Notes: generated by a model not told the origin, from the letters alone. Shown: positions 53,042 through 63,868, numbered from the stretch's first letter. The stretch: DNA of 64,000 nt from Maritalea mobilis (GCF_019800885.1 NZ_JAHVKE010000001.1:620001-684000); one strand, 5' to 3'. Numbers and translations are program-made.

Positions 53042-54561
53042 CAGCCAACGCTGCCTTCCAGCGAGATGGCGACCAGTTGCTGCGCTTCCATCGCGAATTC
53101 CATCGGCAGCGCCTGCAACACTTCGCGGGCGAAGCCGTTGACGATCAGGGCGACGGCCTCTTCCTCGTCCATGCCGCGCTGGCGGCAATAGAACATCTGG
53201 TCGTCATCCACCTTGGAGGTGGTCGCCTCATGCTCCACCCGGCTGGAGTTGTTCTTGACCTCGATATAGGGGACCGTGTGCGCCCCGCATTTATCGCCGA
53301 TCAGAAGACTGTCGCACTGGGTATAGTTGCGGCTGTTCGTGGCCTTGGGGTGCATCGAGACAAGGCCGCGATAGGTGTTCTGCGCCTTGCCCGCGCTAAT
53401 CCCCTTGGAGACGATGCGCGACTTGGTGTTCTTGCCCAGGTGCACCATCTTGGTGCCGGTGTCGGCCTGCTGCATGTTGTTGGCGATGGCGATCGAGTAG
53501 AACTCGCCCTGGCTGTCATCGCCGCGCAGGATGCAGGACGGGTATTTCCACGTCACGGCCGAGCCGGTTTCGACCTGCGTCCACATCACCTTGGAGCGAT
53601 CACCCCGGCAATCGGCACGCTTGGTGACGAAGTTGTAGATGCCGCCCTTGCCGTTCTCGTCGCCCGGATACCAGTTCTGGACGGTCGAATACTTGATCTC
53701 GGCATCTTCCAGCGCGACCAGTTCCACGACCGCCGCGTGCAGCTGGTGGGTGTCGCGCATCGGTGCGGTGCAGCCTTCGAGGTAGCTGACATAGCTGCCC
53801 TTGTCGGCAATGATCAGCGTGCGCTCGAACTGGCCGGTGTTTTCCGCGTTGATGCGGAAATAGGTGCTCAGCTCCATCGGGCAGCGGACGCCCGGCGGCA
53901 CGTAGACGAACGATCCGTCGGAAAACACGGCGCTGTTGAGCGTGGCAAAGAAGTTGTCCGAGATCGGAACAACCGAGCCGAGGTATTTCTTCACAAGCTC
54001 GGGATGGTTCTTGATCGCCTCGGAGATCGAGCAGAAGATCACGCCGGCCTGTTCCAGTTCCTTCTGGAAGGTCGTGCCGACCGACACGCTGTCGAACACC
54101 GCGTCCACGGCGACCTTGCGGCCCTCGGCGGGCGCATCCTCGGCGCCCTCCACCCCGGCCAGGATCATCTGTTCCTTCAGCGGAATGCCCAGCTTTTCAT
54201 AGGTCCGCAGCAGCTCGGGATCGACTTCATCCAGCGATTTCGGCTTTTCCGCGAAGGACTTGGGCGAGGCGTAGTAATACTGGTCCTGGTAGTCGATGGG
54301 CGGGTAGTTGACCATCGCCCAGTCGGGCTCGTCCATCTTCTTCCAGCGCTTGAACGCCTGAAGCCGCCAATCGGTCATCCATTCCGGCTCGCCGTTCTTT
54401 TCCGAGATGAGGCGGACGATGTCCTCGTTCACGCCCTTGGGCGCATAATCCATCTCGATGTCGGTTTCCCAGCCGTACTTGTACTTGCCACCAAGGGCCT
54501 GCACGGCCTCGACGGTTTCGCGCTCGACGCCTTCTTTGACTTCGGTTTCAAGTGCGGTCAT
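53041..54561 (-). CDS. sufB: Fe-S cluster assembly scaffold SufB
   Basis: This 506-residue core scaffold of the SUF system shows [22 protein letters not shown] at the N-terminus, a long beta-helix, and the conserved [22 protein letters not shown] block near residue 425. The C-terminal [21 protein letters not shown] follows. GGAGGTG precedes ATG 54561; an in-frame ATG at 54609 has no such site. It overlaps the FkbM-type gene by one base. Confidence 0.96.
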   Translation of the reverse strand: MTALETEVKEGVERETVEAVQALGGKYKYGWETDIEMDYAPKGVNEDIVRLISEKNGEPEWMTDWRLQAFKRWKKMDEPDWAMVNYPPIDYQDQYYYASPKSFAEKPKSLDEVDPELLRTYEKLGIPLKEQMILAGVEGAEDAPAEGRKVAVDAVFDSVSVGTTFQKELEQAGVIFCSISEAIKNHPELVKKYLGSVVPISDNFFATLNSAVFSDGSFVYVPPGVRCPMELSTYFRINAENTGQFERTLIIADKGSYVSYLEGCTAPMRDTHQLHAAVVELVALEDAEIKYSTVQNWYPGDENGKGGIYNFVTKRADCRGDRSKVMWTQVETGSAVTWKYPSCILRGDDSQGEFYSIAIANNMQQADTGTKMVHLGKNTKSRIVSKGISAGKAQNTYRGLVSMHPKATNSRNYTQCDSLLIGDKCGAHTVPYIEVKNNSSRVEHEATTSKVDDDQMFYCRQRGMDEEEAVALIVNGFAREVLQALPMEFAMEAQQLVAISLEGSVG

Positions 54562-54699
54562 CGCCACCTCCGATGGGCCGGCGGATTGCCGGCCAGACTG
54601 TTCATTCATGCCGGCCCCGGACCGCCTCGTTTCCTCAGGGTGCGCATGATGCGCCCCTGCCCTGATCGGCGGCCCTCGGGCCATTTGCAACGCGGCAAA

Positions 54700-55743
54700 C
54701 TACCTGCCCCGCGCACGGAAACGGTCATACGCCGCCCCCCAGGCCTCGGCGAAGGCCAGGACCTCCGCCTCGGTCGTGTCGGGCCCGAGAGAGACGCGGA
54801 TCGCGCAATCCGCCTCGCCATCGGTCAGTCCCATCGCGCGCAACACGTTGCTCGACCGGACCTTGCCCGAGGAACAGGCCGATCCCGCCGAAATGGCGAA
54901 GCCGGCCAAGTCCATCTGCATAACCTGCGTCTCGCCTTTCCACCCCGGCGTCACGATGCACGAAGTGTTGGGCAGGCGCTGGCTGCCTTTCCCGACAAAA
55001 ATAGTATCTTTTGTCCGAAGGTCCAGAGTACTTTCTAGAATATTTCTAAGTTTGTCCAGCCGCTCGGCAAGCCCGGCTTCCAGATCTTGTTGTGTGGCTT
55101 GGGCCGCCGCCCCAAATCCGGCAATGCCGATCAGGTTTTCGGTGCCGCTTCGGCGGCCCATTTCCTGCCCGCCCCCCCGAATCCGCGCCTCCACATCCAG
55201 CCCGCGCTTGAGGATCAGCGCGCCGATTCCCTTCGGCCCGCCGATCTTGTGGGCCGAGATAAGCGCCATCTCGACACCCGACCAATCGAAGGCCAGGGGG
55301 ATCTTGCCAAAGGCCTGTGTCCAGTCGCTGACGGCCAGCCCCTCGGGCAGTTCCTGCAAGATCCCCGTTTCGGAATTCGCCACCTGAAGCGTACTGCGCG
55401 CCGGGTCCGTGACCGCAACCCGGCCATTGGCATCGACCGGCAGATCCTCCGTGATCCACGACCGCACCGCGTCATGCTCGATCGCCGCGCCGTGCAGGCC
55501 CCGCCCCGCCAGGGCCAGCGCGGCGGCCTCGGTCGCGCCGGAGACGAAAACGATATCGGCGGCCTGCGCGCCTATCGCCTCGGCGATCTGGCCGCGCGCG
55601 CGTTCCATCAGCCCCTTGGCGGCCCGCCCCTCGGCATGGACCGAGCTTGGATTACCGACGAGATCCATCGCCCCGATCATCGCCGCGCGCGCCTCGGGAC
55701 GCAGCGGCATGGTCGCATTATGATCAAGATAGACGCGGGCCAT
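54700..55743 (-). CDS. cysteine desulfurase, IscS/NifS type
   Basis: This 347-residue PLP enzyme is of group I, short for IscS. It has VYLDHNATMPLRPEARAAM at the start, the PLP lysine in ISAHKIGGPKGIGAL near residue 171, and the mobile-loop cysteine in SAGSACSSGKVRSSNVLRAMG near residue 285. Clusters of this family carry both this gene and sufS. AAAGGAG precedes ATG 55743. It follows iscR by 92 bp. Confidence 0.9.
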   Translation of the reverse strand: MARVYLDHNATMPLRPEARAAMIGAMDLVGNPSSVHAEGRAAKGLMERARGQIAEAIGAQAADIVFVSGATEAAALALAGRGLHGAAIEHDAVRSWITEDLPVDANGRVAVTDPARSTLQVANSETGILQELPEGLAVSDWTQAFGKIPLAFDWSGVEMALISAHKIGGPKGIGALILKRGLDVEARIRGGGQEMGRRSGTENLIGIAGFGAAAQATQQDLEAGLAERLDKLRNILESTLDLRTKDTIFVGKGSQRLPNTSCIVTPGWKGETQVMQMDLAGFAISAGSACSSGKVRSSNVLRAMGLTDGEADCAIRVSLGPDTTEAEVLAFAEAWGAAYDRFRARGR

Positions 55744-55835
55744 CGGCGCTCCTTTGCAACGGGCGCCACGGCGCCCCCGACACATCTAGGAAATGTCCCC
55801 GCGCCCTTCCAGCGTGGCCGCGCGGCTTGACCCGC

Positions 55836-56297
55836 TCAATCCTCGTCGACGACCTGGAACAGGTTCGGCACCGCCGGGCAAGGCGTCAGATCGTTGCGCA
55901 CGACGTCGGACAGGCGCGTCTGGTGGAGAAACACGTACACATGCGCGCTCAACCCCTCCCACAGGCGGTTCGTCATGCTTTGCGCCCGCGACCCCGACAC
56001 GCCCCCCGAGGCCCCGGCCCCGGTATGCAGCGCGCTGACCGTTTCATCGACGGCGGCAAAGATATCGACTGCGCGGATTTCGGACGGCGGATGCGCCAGG
56101 CGATACCCCCCGCCCGGGCCGCGCACCGATTGCACGAGCCCCGCCCGGCGCAGCTTGACGAAAAGCTGTTCGAGATAGGGCAGCGAGATATCCTGCCGCT
56201 TAGAGATGTCGGACAGCGGACTGAGTTTCCCTTCCGGCTGAAGCGCAAGGTCGACCATCGCGACCATCGCGTAGCGGCCCTTGGTGGATAGTTTCAT
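55836..56297 (-). CDS. iscR: Rrf2 family regulator IscR, single-cysteine type
   Basis: This 153-residue repressor of iron-sulfur cluster genes has a winged helix over residues 1-75, with the recognition part ISLPYLEQLFVKLRRAGLV and RGPGGGYRLAHP. The three clustered cysteines that bind 2Fe-2S in E. coli IscR are absent; the only cysteine is Cys140 in NDLTPCPAV. IscR of Rhodobacter sphaeroides was described as such a variant. It heads the isc/suf cluster and probably controls it. Confidence 0.92.
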   Translation of the reverse strand: MKLSTKGRYAMVAMVDLALQPEGKLSPLSDISKRQDISLPYLEQLFVKLRRAGLVQSVRGPGGGYRLAHPPSEIRAVDIFAAVDETVSALHTGAGASGGVSGSRAQSMTNRLWEGLSAHVYVFLHQTRLSDVVRNDLTPCPAVPNLFQVVDED

Positions 56298-56353
56298 GTC
56301 CTGCCCCCCGCATGACTGGGGCGCGACAAACGCCCCTGAACTGCCCGCGATGA

Positions 56354-56382
56354 TTGACCTTTCGGCCCGTCACGCTTAACTG
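56354..56382 (+). promoter_or_regulatory. promoter candidate for the alpha/beta hydrolase gene
   Basis: TTGACC and TAACTG are separated by 17 bp within the 203-bp divergent gap between iscR and the hydrolase. A transcript would start near 56390 and have a leader of about 110 nt. No IscR site could be assigned with confidence. Confidence 0.35.
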
Positions 56383-56500
56383 CCATGACACCGGATCGCG
56401 GCGAGGAGTGCCGTATGCCGGAATTGCTGTGGTTTAAGGGAGCGGCAGCGACCCCGTCAAGACGACGGCAGGCCGCGCGCCCCGCACGAGGGAGAACTTG

Positions 56501-57154
56501 ATGCCCGAGGTGATTTTCCCCGGCCCCGAAGGCCGGCTTGAAGGCCGTTATCATCCTCAGAAGGTCAAGGACGCCCCGATCGCCATCATCCTGCACCCGC
56601 ACCCCCAGTTCGGCGGCACGATGAACAACCGGGTCGTCTACAACCTGCATTACGCGTTCCACGAGATCGGCTTCACCGTCCTGCGCTTCAACTTCCGCGG
56701 CGTGGGCCGCAGCCAGGGCGAATACGACCAGGGCGTGGGCGAATTGTCCGATGCCGCCTCGGCGCTGGATTACCTGCAATCGATGAACCCCAATGCCAAG
56801 CATTGCTGGGTCGCGGGCTTCTCGTTCGGCGCGTGGATCGGGATGCAGCTTCTGATGCGGCGCCCCGAGATCACCGGCTTCATCAGCGTGTCGCCCCCGG
56901 CGAACATGTACGATTTCTCGTTCCTCGCGCCGTGCCCCTCCTCGGGCCTGATCATCAACGGCTCGGCCGACCGTTTCGCCAAGCCGCAGGATACCCGCAT
57001 CCTCGTGGACAAGCTGCACGAGCAGAAGGGCATCACCATCACCCATGAAGAGATGGAAGGCGCCGGTCACTTCTTCGAGGATCCCTACATGGACCCGATG
57101 ATCGAGACCGTGCAGACCTACGTGAAGCGCCGCCTGACCGAGACGACGCGCTGA
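56501..57154 (+). CDS. alpha/beta hydrolase
   Basis: This 217-residue cytoplasmic hydrolase has oxyanion-side HPHPQFGGTMNN near residue 33, the nucleophile in VAGFSFGAWIG near residue 105, the acid in INGSADRFAKPQD near residue 152, and the histidine in MEGAGHFFEDPY near residue 186. It belongs to the small dienelactone-hydrolase-like group with no known substrate. The ATG at 56501 directly follows an in-frame TTG. A small protein gene follows after 13 bp. Confidence 0.87.
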   Translation: MPEVIFPGPEGRLEGRYHPQKVKDAPIAIILHPHPQFGGTMNNRVVYNLHYAFHEIGFTVLRFNFRGVGRSQGEYDQGVGELSDAASALDYLQSMNPNAKHCWVAGFSFGAWIGMQLLMRRPEITGFISVSPPANMYDFSFLAPCPSSGLIINGSADRFAKPQDTRILVDKLHEQKGITITHEEMEGAGHFFEDPYMDPMIETVQTYVKRRLTETTR

Positions 57155-57167
57155 AGGACCCAAGCCG

Positions 57168-57413
57168 ATGAGTGTCATCACCGAGAACCTTGCCGACAAG
57201 CTGGCGCAGGACGTCATCAAGGCGAGCGAGGAAACCGGGGATGAGCAGCTGATCGACGAGATTGCGCGCGCGCTCGGCACCTCCTCCCCCACGACCGAGG
57301 AGATGTTCCGCACCTTCGTCCGGGTGCGGCTGGCTGAGCAGCGCGCGCGCCGCCTTCTGGCGCAGAAACTGGCCAGGCATCAGGCCAGCACGGCCCCCGA
57401 ACCGCAAAGCTGA
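57168..57413 (+). CDS. hypothetical 81-residue helical protein
   Basis: Unrecognised. It is acidic in the first half (ITENLADKLAQDVIKASEETGD) and basic in the second (RVRLAEQRARRLLAQKLARHQ), with helix prediction throughout and no signal or membrane segment. It starts 13 bp after the hydrolase gene, so the two are probably cotranscribed. The amphipathic pattern looks like a real protein. Confidence 0.6.
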   Translation: MSVITENLADKLAQDVIKASEETGDEQLIDEIARALGTSSPTTEEMFRTFVRVRLAEQRARRLLAQKLARHQASTAPEPQS

Positions 57414-57467
57414 CGCCCGTTTTTTCGGCGGAGTCCCTCAGACGCGCTTCGCTCAGGGCATAATTGG

Positions 57468-57483
57468 TATGCAACGGCATACA
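57468..57483. promoter_or_regulatory. GTATGC-AACG-GCATAC palindrome upstream of icd
   Basis: Perfect 6-bp arms flank a 4-bp centre, 68 bp before the icd ATG and inside the only non-coding stretch there. It resembles operators of GntR-type regulators in layout. The controlling protein is unknown. Confidence 0.4.
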
Positions 57484-57550
57484 TAGCTTTCCTCCCTCGC
57501 GATCATCGGCTACAGACGGCGCGACTCCCTAGCACCGGACGAGGCACAAG

Positions 57551-58765
57551 ATGACCAAGATCAAGGTCGAAAACCCCATCGTCGAAATGGATGGCGACGA
57601 GATGACCCGCATCATGTGGGCCTTCATCAAGGACAAGCTGATCCTGCCCTACCTGGACGTGGATCTGCTCTACTACGATCTGGGCATGGAATCGCGCGAT
57701 GCGACCGATGACCAGATCACCATCGACGCCGCCGAGAAAACCAAAGAGGTCGGCGTTGCCGTCAAATGCGCGACCATCACCCCCGACGAGGCCCGCGTCG
57801 AGGAATTCGGCCTCAAGAAGATGTGGCGCAGCCCCAACGGCACGATCCGCAACATCCTGGGCGGCGTGGTTTTCCGCGCCCCGATCATCTGCCGCAACGT
57901 GCCCCGTCTCGTGCCCGGCTGGACCAGGCCCATCGTGATCGGCCGCCACGCCTTCGGTGACCAGTACCGCGCGACCGACATGAAATTCCCCGGCCCCGGC
58001 AAGCTGTCGATGAAGTTCGTCGGCGAAGACGGCACCGTGATCGAGGAAGAGGTCTATGACGCCCCATCCTCGGGCGTGTTCATGGGGATGTACAACCTCG
58101 ACGACTCGATCCGCGATTTCGCCCGCGCCTCGATGAATTACGCGCTGAACATGGGCTGGCCGCTCTATCTGTCGACCAAGAACACGATCCTCAAGCAATA
58201 TGACGGGCAGTTCCTGCAACTCTTCCAACAGGTCTTCGAAGAGGAGTTCGAGGACAAGTTCAAGGAAGCGGGCATCTGGTACGAACACCGCCTGATCGAT
58301 GACATGGTCGCCTGCGCGATGAAATGGAACGGCGGCTTCGTCTGGGCCTGCAAGAACTACGATGGCGACGTGCAGTCCGACACCGTGGCCCAGGGCTTCG
58401 GCTCGCTCGGGCTGATGACCAGCCAGCTGATGACCCCCGATGGCAAGATCGTCGAGGCCGAGGCGGCGCATGGCACCGTCACCCGCCACTACCGCCAGCA
58501 CCAGGAGGGCAAGGCGACCTCGACCAATTCCATCGCGTCGATCTACGCCTGGACCGGCGGGCTGAAGCACCGCGCGAAACTGGACGGCAATGCCCAGCTC
58601 AAGACCTTCGCCGAGACGCTGGAACGCGTCGTGGTCGAAACGGTCGAGGCCGGGGACATGACCAAGGACCTCGCCCTTCTGGTCGGCCCCGACCAGAAAT
58701 GGCTGACGACCACCGGTTTCCTCGAAAAGGTCGACGAGAACCTGAACACGGCGCTCGCTGGCTGA
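57551..58765 (+). CDS. icd: NADP-dependent isocitrate dehydrogenase
   Basis: This 404-residue TCA-cycle enzyme is of the homodimeric eukaryote-like (subfamily II) type. It has [14 protein letters not shown] at the start, [15 protein letters not shown] near residue 96, [24 protein letters not shown] near residue 251, and [17 protein letters not shown] near residue 305 carrying the NADP-binding arginine. Length fits the dimeric form found in most alphaproteobacteria. It follows a 137-bp gap that contains a palindrome. Confidence 0.96.
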   Translation: MTKIKVENPIVEMDGDEMTRIMWAFIKDKLILPYLDVDLLYYDLGMESRDATDDQITIDAAEKTKEVGVAVKCATITPDEARVEEFGLKKMWRSPNGTIRNILGGVVFRAPIICRNVPRLVPGWTRPIVIGRHAFGDQYRATDMKFPGPGKLSMKFVGEDGTVIEEEVYDAPSSGVFMGMYNLDDSIRDFARASMNYALNMGWPLYLSTKNTILKQYDGQFLQLFQQVFEEEFEDKFKEAGIWYEHRLIDDMVACAMKWNGGFVWACKNYDGDVQSDTVAQGFGSLGLMTSQLMTPDGKIVEAEAAHGTVTRHYRQHQEGKATSTNSIASIYAWTGGLKHRAKLDGNAQLKTFAETLERVVVETVEAGDMTKDLALLVGPDQKWLTTTGFLEKVDENLNTALAG

Positions 58766-58774
58766 TCGACCGAG

Positions 58775-58803
58775 GGGGCGGGGTTTTCGCCCTGCCCCTT
58801 TGG
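58775..58803 (+). terminator. weak terminator candidate after icd
   Basis: GGGGCGGG can pair with CCC-T-GCCCC (one bulged T) around a short loop, followed by TTT. The T-run is short and the stem imperfect, so efficiency is doubtful. Confidence 0.35.
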
Positions 58804-58977
58804 CGCGGCGCTGACCAGCTGCCGTCCTGGCCCCACACCCCGCCGAATAACCCGTCCCCGGGTTCTTCATGCCCGGCGCGGTCGGCCGTGTATTCACCTC
58901 TTCCTCGGGCGGTCCGGGATAAGCCAGCCCAGCATTTGCCCCTTGCGCTTTCGCTGCATCGCGGAAAAAAGCACCCC

Positions 58978-59589
58978 ATGGCCGAACCGCAGGATTCCCT
59001 GACCCACACGCTGCTGGAGGATGCGCAAGCCTTCCTCCTCGGCACCGCCATGTGCGCGCTCGGGCTGCAGTTTCTTACCCATCTGGGCCTCGTCACCGGC
59101 CAGACCGCGGGCCTTGCCGTGCTGGTCAGCTACCTGACCGACTGGTCCTTCGGCGCGGTTTTCTTCGTGGTGAACCTGCCCTTCTACCTTCTGGCGATCC
59201 TGCGCATGGGCTGGCGCTTCACGCTCAAGACGGTGATCGCCGTGGCCCTCGTCTCCACCCTGTCCGAGATCTTCCCGGCGCTCATCTCCTTCGACCGGCT
59301 CGACCCGGCCCTCGGCGCGATGCTTGCCGGCGGCACGATCGGGCTCGGCCTCATCGTCCTCTTCCGCCACGGGGCGTCCTTGGGCGGGATCGGCATCCTC
59401 GCTCTCTTCCTGCAGGATCGCGTGGGCATCCAGGCCGGATGGGTACAGCTGGGCTTCGACGCGGCCCTGTTCGCGACCGCGGCCTTCGCGATCGACCCCG
59501 TGCTGGTGGGCTGGTCGCTTCTCGGCGCCGTGGTGACGAACCTGATCGTCGCCACCAACCACCGCAAGGACCGCTATATCGGGCGCTGA
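58978..59589 (+). CDS. YitT family (DUF161) membrane protein
   Basis: This 203-residue membrane protein has six hydrophobic segments. It shows the family blocks GLVTGQTAGLAVLVSYLT near residue 41, FFVVNLPFYLLAILRMGWRFT near residue 62 and GASLGGIGILALFLQDR near residue 134. YitT proteins are of unknown function. ATG 58978 lies 212 bp after icd. A longer frame continues upstream through icd but has no family content. Confidence 0.85.
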   Translation: MAEPQDSLTHTLLEDAQAFLLGTAMCALGLQFLTHLGLVTGQTAGLAVLVSYLTDWSFGAVFFVVNLPFYLLAILRMGWRFTLKTVIAVALVSTLSEIFPALISFDRLDPALGAMLAGGTIGLGLIVLFRHGASLGGIGILALFLQDRVGIQAGWVQLGFDAALFATAAFAIDPVLVGWSLLGAVVTNLIVATNHRKDRYIGR

Positions 59590-59699
59590 CCCGCCCCTTC
59601 ATCTTGGCCGAAAAACTCCCGCCGGAGGCATCAGCGCCGAGGGGGGCTCAAGGCCCCCCGAGGCGCTCGCCCGGGCGACGTCGCAGACGGCGCAATGCC

Positions 59700-59990
59700 T
59701 CAGTCAGCGCCTTCCACCAACACCAGGTCCCGCTCGGACGCGCCCTTGGCATGGCTCAGCGCCTCCTGGTAGGTCGCGCTCTCGTAGCAGGCATTGGCCG
59801 CTTCCAGGCTCGGGAACCGCGCGACCACGTTGCGCGGATGGGCGCGGCCTTCCTTCTGGATGGCCTCGCCGCCCCGGGCGAGGAATTCTCCGCCATGCGC
59901 GGCAATCGCTTTCGTCGCCAGCGCAGCGTAGCGGCCATAGGCCTCCTCGTCGGTGACGGTCACATGGGCAATCCAATAGGCACAGGGCAT
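59700..59990 (-). CDS. DUF1330 family protein
   Basis: This 96-residue dimeric ferredoxin-like fold protein carries the DUF1330 pattern: YWIAHVTVTDEEAYGRYAAL, GGEFLARGGEAIQKEG and RNVVARFPSLEAANACYES. Function unknown. Its ATG lies one base after the alaS stop codon, so it is expressed as the last gene of an alaS operon. Confidence 0.87.
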   Translation of the reverse strand: MPCAYWIAHVTVTDEEAYGRYAALATKAIAAHGGEFLARGGEAIQKEGRAHPRNVVARFPSLEAANACYESATYQEALSHAKGASERDLVLVEGAD

Positions 59991-59991
59991 C

Positions 59992-62655
59992 TCAGGCCTC
60001 CTTCAAAACGGTTTCCGCGGCCGCGATGGCCTCGTCCGAGGCGCCGGCATCCTTGCCGCCGCCCTGCGCGAAATCGGGCCGGCCGCCACCGCCCTTGCCG
60101 CCCAGCTTCTCGACGGCCGCGCGCACCAGGTCCACGGCCGAGACGCGCTCGACCAGATCACCCGTCACGCCCGCGGCCACGGCGGCCTTGCCACCGGTAT
60201 CGGCGATCAGCAGGACCGCGCCGGACCCCATCCGGCTCTTGTGCTCGTCGATGATCCCGGCAAGGTCCTTGCCCGTCACCCCCGACAAGACCTGCGCGTG
60301 GAAGGCGATGCCGTTCACCTCGCGGGCCTGCGGCGCTTCGGAGGCGCCGCCACCGGCCATGGCCAGCTGTCGCCGCAGCTGCGCCACCTCGTTTTCCAGC
60401 TTGCGCCGCTCGTCCTTCAGGCTCTGGACCCGGTCCAGCACGTCGCCGGGCTGCACGTTCAACTCGGCGGCCAGCGCGCCCATGCGGCGGTCCTGTTCGC
60501 TCAGGTAGTCAAACGCCGCCTCGCCGGTCAGCGCCTCGATCCGGCGCACCCCGGCGCTGGAGGCCGAGTCGCCAAGCGCCACGAAAACGCCGATATCGCC
60601 GGTCTGGCGCACATGCGTGCCGCCACACAGTTCGATCGAATAGGTCTTGCCATCCGCGCCCTTTCCCGAGCCGTCCAGCGTGCCCATCGACACGACGCGC
60701 ACCTCGTCGCCGTATTTCTCGCCAAAGAGCGCCTGAGCCCCGATCCCGCGGGCATCGTCGGGGGTCATGATGCGCGTCTCGACCGGCGCATTCTGGCGGA
60801 TGAAGGCGTTCACCTCCTCCTCGACCTGTTCGATCTCTTCGGCGCTCAGCGCCTTGCCGTGGCTGAAATCGAAACGCAGCCGGTCCGGCGCGTTGAGCGA
60901 TCCGCGCTGCGCAACGTGATCGCCAAGCGCGCGGCGCAGCGCCTCGTGCAACAGGTGCGTGGCCGAGTGGTTGGCCCGGATCGTCGAGCGGCGGGCGTGT
61001 TCCACCTCCAGCTCGGCGCCCTGCCCCGGCGCGATCTCGCCCTCCGCGACCTCGGCCATGTGCAGGAAGACGCCGGCCACCTTCTTGGTGTCGGTGATCT
61101 TTGCGCGGCCCGTCTCGGTCTTGAGCGTGCCGGTATCGCCGACCTGGCCCCCGGACTCGGCATAGAACGGCGTCTGGTTCACCACGATGGCGATCGTGTC
61201 GCCCTTCGCGGCCCGCTCGGTCTTTTCGCCATCCTTGACAAGCGCCAGAACCACGCCCTCGGCCTTCTCGGTGTCGTAGCCGAGGAATTCCGTCGCGCCG
61301 TGCTCTTCGGCGAGGTCGTACCAGATCGCAGCATCGGCCTGCTCGCCCGAGCCCGACCAGGCCGCGCGGGCCTTGGCCTTCTGCTCGGCCATGGCGGCGT
61401 CGAAGCCCTCGGTGTCGACCGTGCGGCCCTGTTCGCGCAGCGCGTCCTGCGTCAGGTCCAGCGGGAAGCCATAGGTGTCGTACAGCTTGAACGCCGCCTC
61501 GCCCGGCAGGGCCGCGCCCTCGGGCAGGTTTTCCAACTCTTCATCCAGCAGGCGCAAGCCGCGGTCGAGGGTCTGGCGGAAGCGTTCTTCCTCCAGCTTG
61601 AGCGTCTCGGTGATCAGCGCCTGCGCGCGGCCAAGCTCGGGATAGGCCTGCCCCATCTGGCTGACCAGCGCGGGCACAAGGCGATACATCAGCGGGTCCT
61701 GCGCGCCCAGCAGGTGCGCATGGCGCATCGCGCGGCGCATGATCCGGCGCAGCACGTAGCCGCGCCCGTCATTGGAGGGCATCACCCCGTCCGCGATCAG
61801 GAACGAGGTCGAGCGCAAATGGTCCGCGATCACGCGGTGATGCACGTTCTTCGGCCCGTCGGGATCGACGCTGGTGGCGTTTGCGCTCGCCTCGATCAGG
61901 CTGCGCATCAGGTCGGTGTCGTAATTGTCGTGCTTGCCCTGCAAGAGCGCGCCGATCCGTTCCAGCCCCATGCCGGTGTCGATCGACTGCATGTCGAGCG
62001 CGCGCATCGAGCCGTCCTCGAACTGCTCGTTCTGCATGAAAACGATGTTCCAGATCTCGATGAAGCGGTCGCCATCCTCTTCCGGGCTGCCCGGCGGGCC
62101 GCCCCAGATCTTGTCGCCATGGTCGAAGAAAATCTCGGTGCAGGGACCGCAGGGGCCGGTCGGCCCCATCTGCCAGAAATTGTCCGAGGTCGGGATGCGG
62201 ATGATCCGTTCGTCCGGCAGGCCGGCGACCTTTTTCCAGATCTCGGCGGCCTCGTCATCGGTGTGGTAGACCGTGACCAGGAGCTTGTCGGCCGGAATGT
62301 CGAAATCCTTGGTCAGCAATTCCCACGCATAGGGGATCGCCTGCTCCTTGAAGTAATCCCCGAACGAGAAATTCCCTAGCATTTCGAAGAACGTGTGGTG
62401 CCGCGCCGTGTAGCCCACATTGTCGAGGTCATTGTGCTTGCCCCCGGCGCGCACGCATTTCTGGCTGGTGGCCGCGCGCTGGTAGTCGCGGTGTTCGACC
62501 CCGGTAAAGAGGTTCTTGAACTGCACCATCCCCGAGTTGGTGAACATCAAGGTCGGGTCGTTGCGCGGCACAAGCGGAGAGCTGTCGACGATCTCGTGGC
62601 CGTTGCGGCGGAAATAGTCGAGGAATGTGGAGCGGATATCGTTCAGGCTGGCCAT
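59992..62655 (-). CDS. alaS: alanyl-tRNA synthetase
   Basis: This 887-residue enzyme charges tRNA-Ala. The catalytic domain begins [21 protein letters not shown] with motif 1-3 regions including [20 protein letters not shown] near residue 92. The editing domain carries zinc ligands in [19 protein letters not shown] near residue 563 and [13 protein letters not shown] near residue 669. The C-Ala domain, with [18 protein letters not shown] near residue 853, is complete. The promoter lies in the 142-bp gap to recA, after a terminator. Confidence 0.97.
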   Translation of the reverse strand: MASLNDIRSTFLDYFRRNGHEIVDSSPLVPRNDPTLMFTNSGMVQFKNLFTGVEHRDYQRAATSQKCVRAGGKHNDLDNVGYTARHHTFFEMLGNFSFGDYFKEQAIPYAWELLTKDFDIPADKLLVTVYHTDDEAAEIWKKVAGLPDERIIRIPTSDNFWQMGPTGPCGPCTEIFFDHGDKIWGGPPGSPEEDGDRFIEIWNIVFMQNEQFEDGSMRALDMQSIDTGMGLERIGALLQGKHDNYDTDLMRSLIEASANATSVDPDGPKNVHHRVIADHLRSTSFLIADGVMPSNDGRGYVLRRIMRRAMRHAHLLGAQDPLMYRLVPALVSQMGQAYPELGRAQALITETLKLEEERFRQTLDRGLRLLDEELENLPEGAALPGEAAFKLYDTYGFPLDLTQDALREQGRTVDTEGFDAAMAEQKAKARAAWSGSGEQADAAIWYDLAEEHGATEFLGYDTEKAEGVVLALVKDGEKTERAAKGDTIAIVVNQTPFYAESGGQVGDTGTLKTETGRAKITDTKKVAGVFLHMAEVAEGEIAPGQGAELEVEHARRSTIRANHSATHLLHEALRRALGDHVAQRGSLNAPDRLRFDFSHGKALSAEEIEQVEEEVNAFIRQNAPVETRIMTPDDARGIGAQALFGEKYGDEVRVVSMGTLDGSGKGADGKTYSIELCGGTHVRQTGDIGVFVALGDSASSAGVRRIEALTGEAAFDYLSEQDRRMGALAAELNVQPGDVLDRVQSLKDERRKLENEVAQLRRQLAMAGGGASEAPQAREVNGIAFHAQVLSGVTGKDLAGIIDEHKSRMGSGAVLLIADTGGKAAVAAGVTGDLVERVSAVDLVRAAVEKLGGKGGGGRPDFAQGGGKDAGASDEAIAAAETVLKEA

Positions 62656-62746
62656 GTCGGGCGGTCACTTCCGGGCAGGTTTCGGCACGTCCGGGCTGAT
62701 GTAACCCCGCCCATGCGTGCTGTCCATGGGGCGGGTGGAGTGAAGC

Positions 62747-62775
62747 GAAAAGGGCGGCCCACCGGACCGCCCCTC
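62747..62775 (-). terminator. intrinsic terminator after recA
   Basis: On the minus strand a 9-bp stem GGGCGGTCC/GGGCCGCCC (one G-U pair) with a 3-nt loop is followed by TTTTCG. It lies 25-50 bp past the recA stop codon and ahead of alaS. Confidence 0.8.
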
Positions 62776-62797
62776 GTTTAGTCGGATCGCGCGGCGG

Positions 62798-63868
62798 TCA
62801 GCCGTCGTCGACCATGTCCGGATCATCCTCGGCCATGTGAAAGTCGAGGCCATGGGCGGCGCGGATCTTGTCTTCGATCGCCAGCGCGACGTCCTTGTTT
62901 TCCTTGAGGAAGGTCTTGGCGTTCTCGCGGCCCTGGCCGATGCGCTCGTCGCCGTAAGAGAACCAGCTGCCCGATTTCTCGACCACGCCGGCCTTGACGC
63001 CAAGGTCCAGCAATTCGCCCATTTTCGAGATGCCTTCGCCATACATGATGTCGAATTCCACCTGCTTGAAGGGCGGTGCGACCTTGTTCTTGACGACCTT
63101 GACGCGGGTGGCGTTGCCCACGACCTCGTCACGGTCCTTGATCGAGCCGATGCGGCGGATGTCGAGGCGCACGGACGAGTAGAACTTGAGCGCGTTGCCG
63201 CCCGTCGTCGTTTCGGGGCTGCCGAACATGACGCCGATCTTCATCCGGATCTGGTTGATGAAGATCACCATGCAGTTCGAGCGCGCGATGGAGCCGGTCA
63301 GTTTGCGCATGGCCTGGCTCATCAGGCGGGCGTGCACGCCGACGCTGCTGTCGCCCATGTCGCCCTCGAGCTCGGATTTCGGGGTCAGGGCCGCGACCGA
63401 ATCGACCACCACGAGGCTGACCGCGCCCGAGCGGACCAGCGTATCGGTAATCTCGAGCGCCTGTTCGCCGGTGTCGGGCTGCGAGATCAGCAACTCGTCC
63501 AGATCGACGCCCAGCTTCTTGGCGTATTGCGGGTCGAGCGCGTGTTCGGCGTCGACAAAGGCGCAAACGCCGCCCTTTTTCTGTTCCTCGGCCACGACAT
63601 GCAGCGTCAGCGTCGTCTTGCCCGAGCTTTCGGGGCCGTAGATCTCGATGATCCGCCCCTTGGGCAGCCCGCCGATGCCGAGCGCGATGTCGAGCCCCAG
63701 CGAGCCGGTCGAGGTCGCCTCGATATCCGGCAAGGCGTTGTCGCCGCCCAGCTTCATGATCGAGCCCTTGCCGAACTGGCGTTCGATCTGGGCCAGCGCA
63801 CTGTCGAGCGCCTTTTGCTTGTCGGCAGATTTGCGGTCGGTCATGTCGAGAAGGTTCGCCGTTGCCAT
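62798..63868 (-). CDS. recA: recombinase RecA
   Basis: This 356-residue ATPase drives homologous recombination and triggers the SOS response. Walker A is [13 protein letters not shown] near residue 76. Family blocks [18 protein letters not shown] near residue 103, [17 protein letters not shown] near residue 155 and [22 protein letters not shown] near residue 213 are intact. The acidic C-terminus ends [10 protein letters not shown]. An SOS box and a promoter lie upstream. Confidence 0.98.
   Translation of the reverse strand: MATANLLDMTDRKSADKQKALDSALAQIERQFGKGSIMKLGGDNALPDIEATSTGSLGLDIALGIGGLPKGRIIEIYGPESSGKTTLTLHVVAEEQKKGGVCAFVDAEHALDPQYAKKLGVDLDELLISQPDTGEQALEITDTLVRSGAVSLVVVDSVAALTPKSELEGDMGDSSVGVHARLMSQAMRKLTGSIARSNCMVIFINQIRMKIGVMFGSPETTTGGNALKFYSSVRLDIRRIGSIKDRDEVVGNATRVKVVKNKVAPPFKQVEFDIMYGEGISKMGELLDLGVKAGVVEKSGSWFSYGDERIGQGRENAKTFLKENKDVALAIEDKIRAAHGLDFHMAEDDPDMVDDG

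Noticed and set aside
56318-56336. GGGGCG/CGCCCC hairpin near the iscR start as a possible IscR operator
   Set aside because: It does not resemble type 1 or type 2 IscR sites or the reported iron-responsive boxes; it is probably a chance GC repeat.
60241-62379. A 712-codon open frame antisense to alaS
   Set aside because: It shadows alaS exactly, lacks a ribosome site and has the low-complexity composition of a complement frame.
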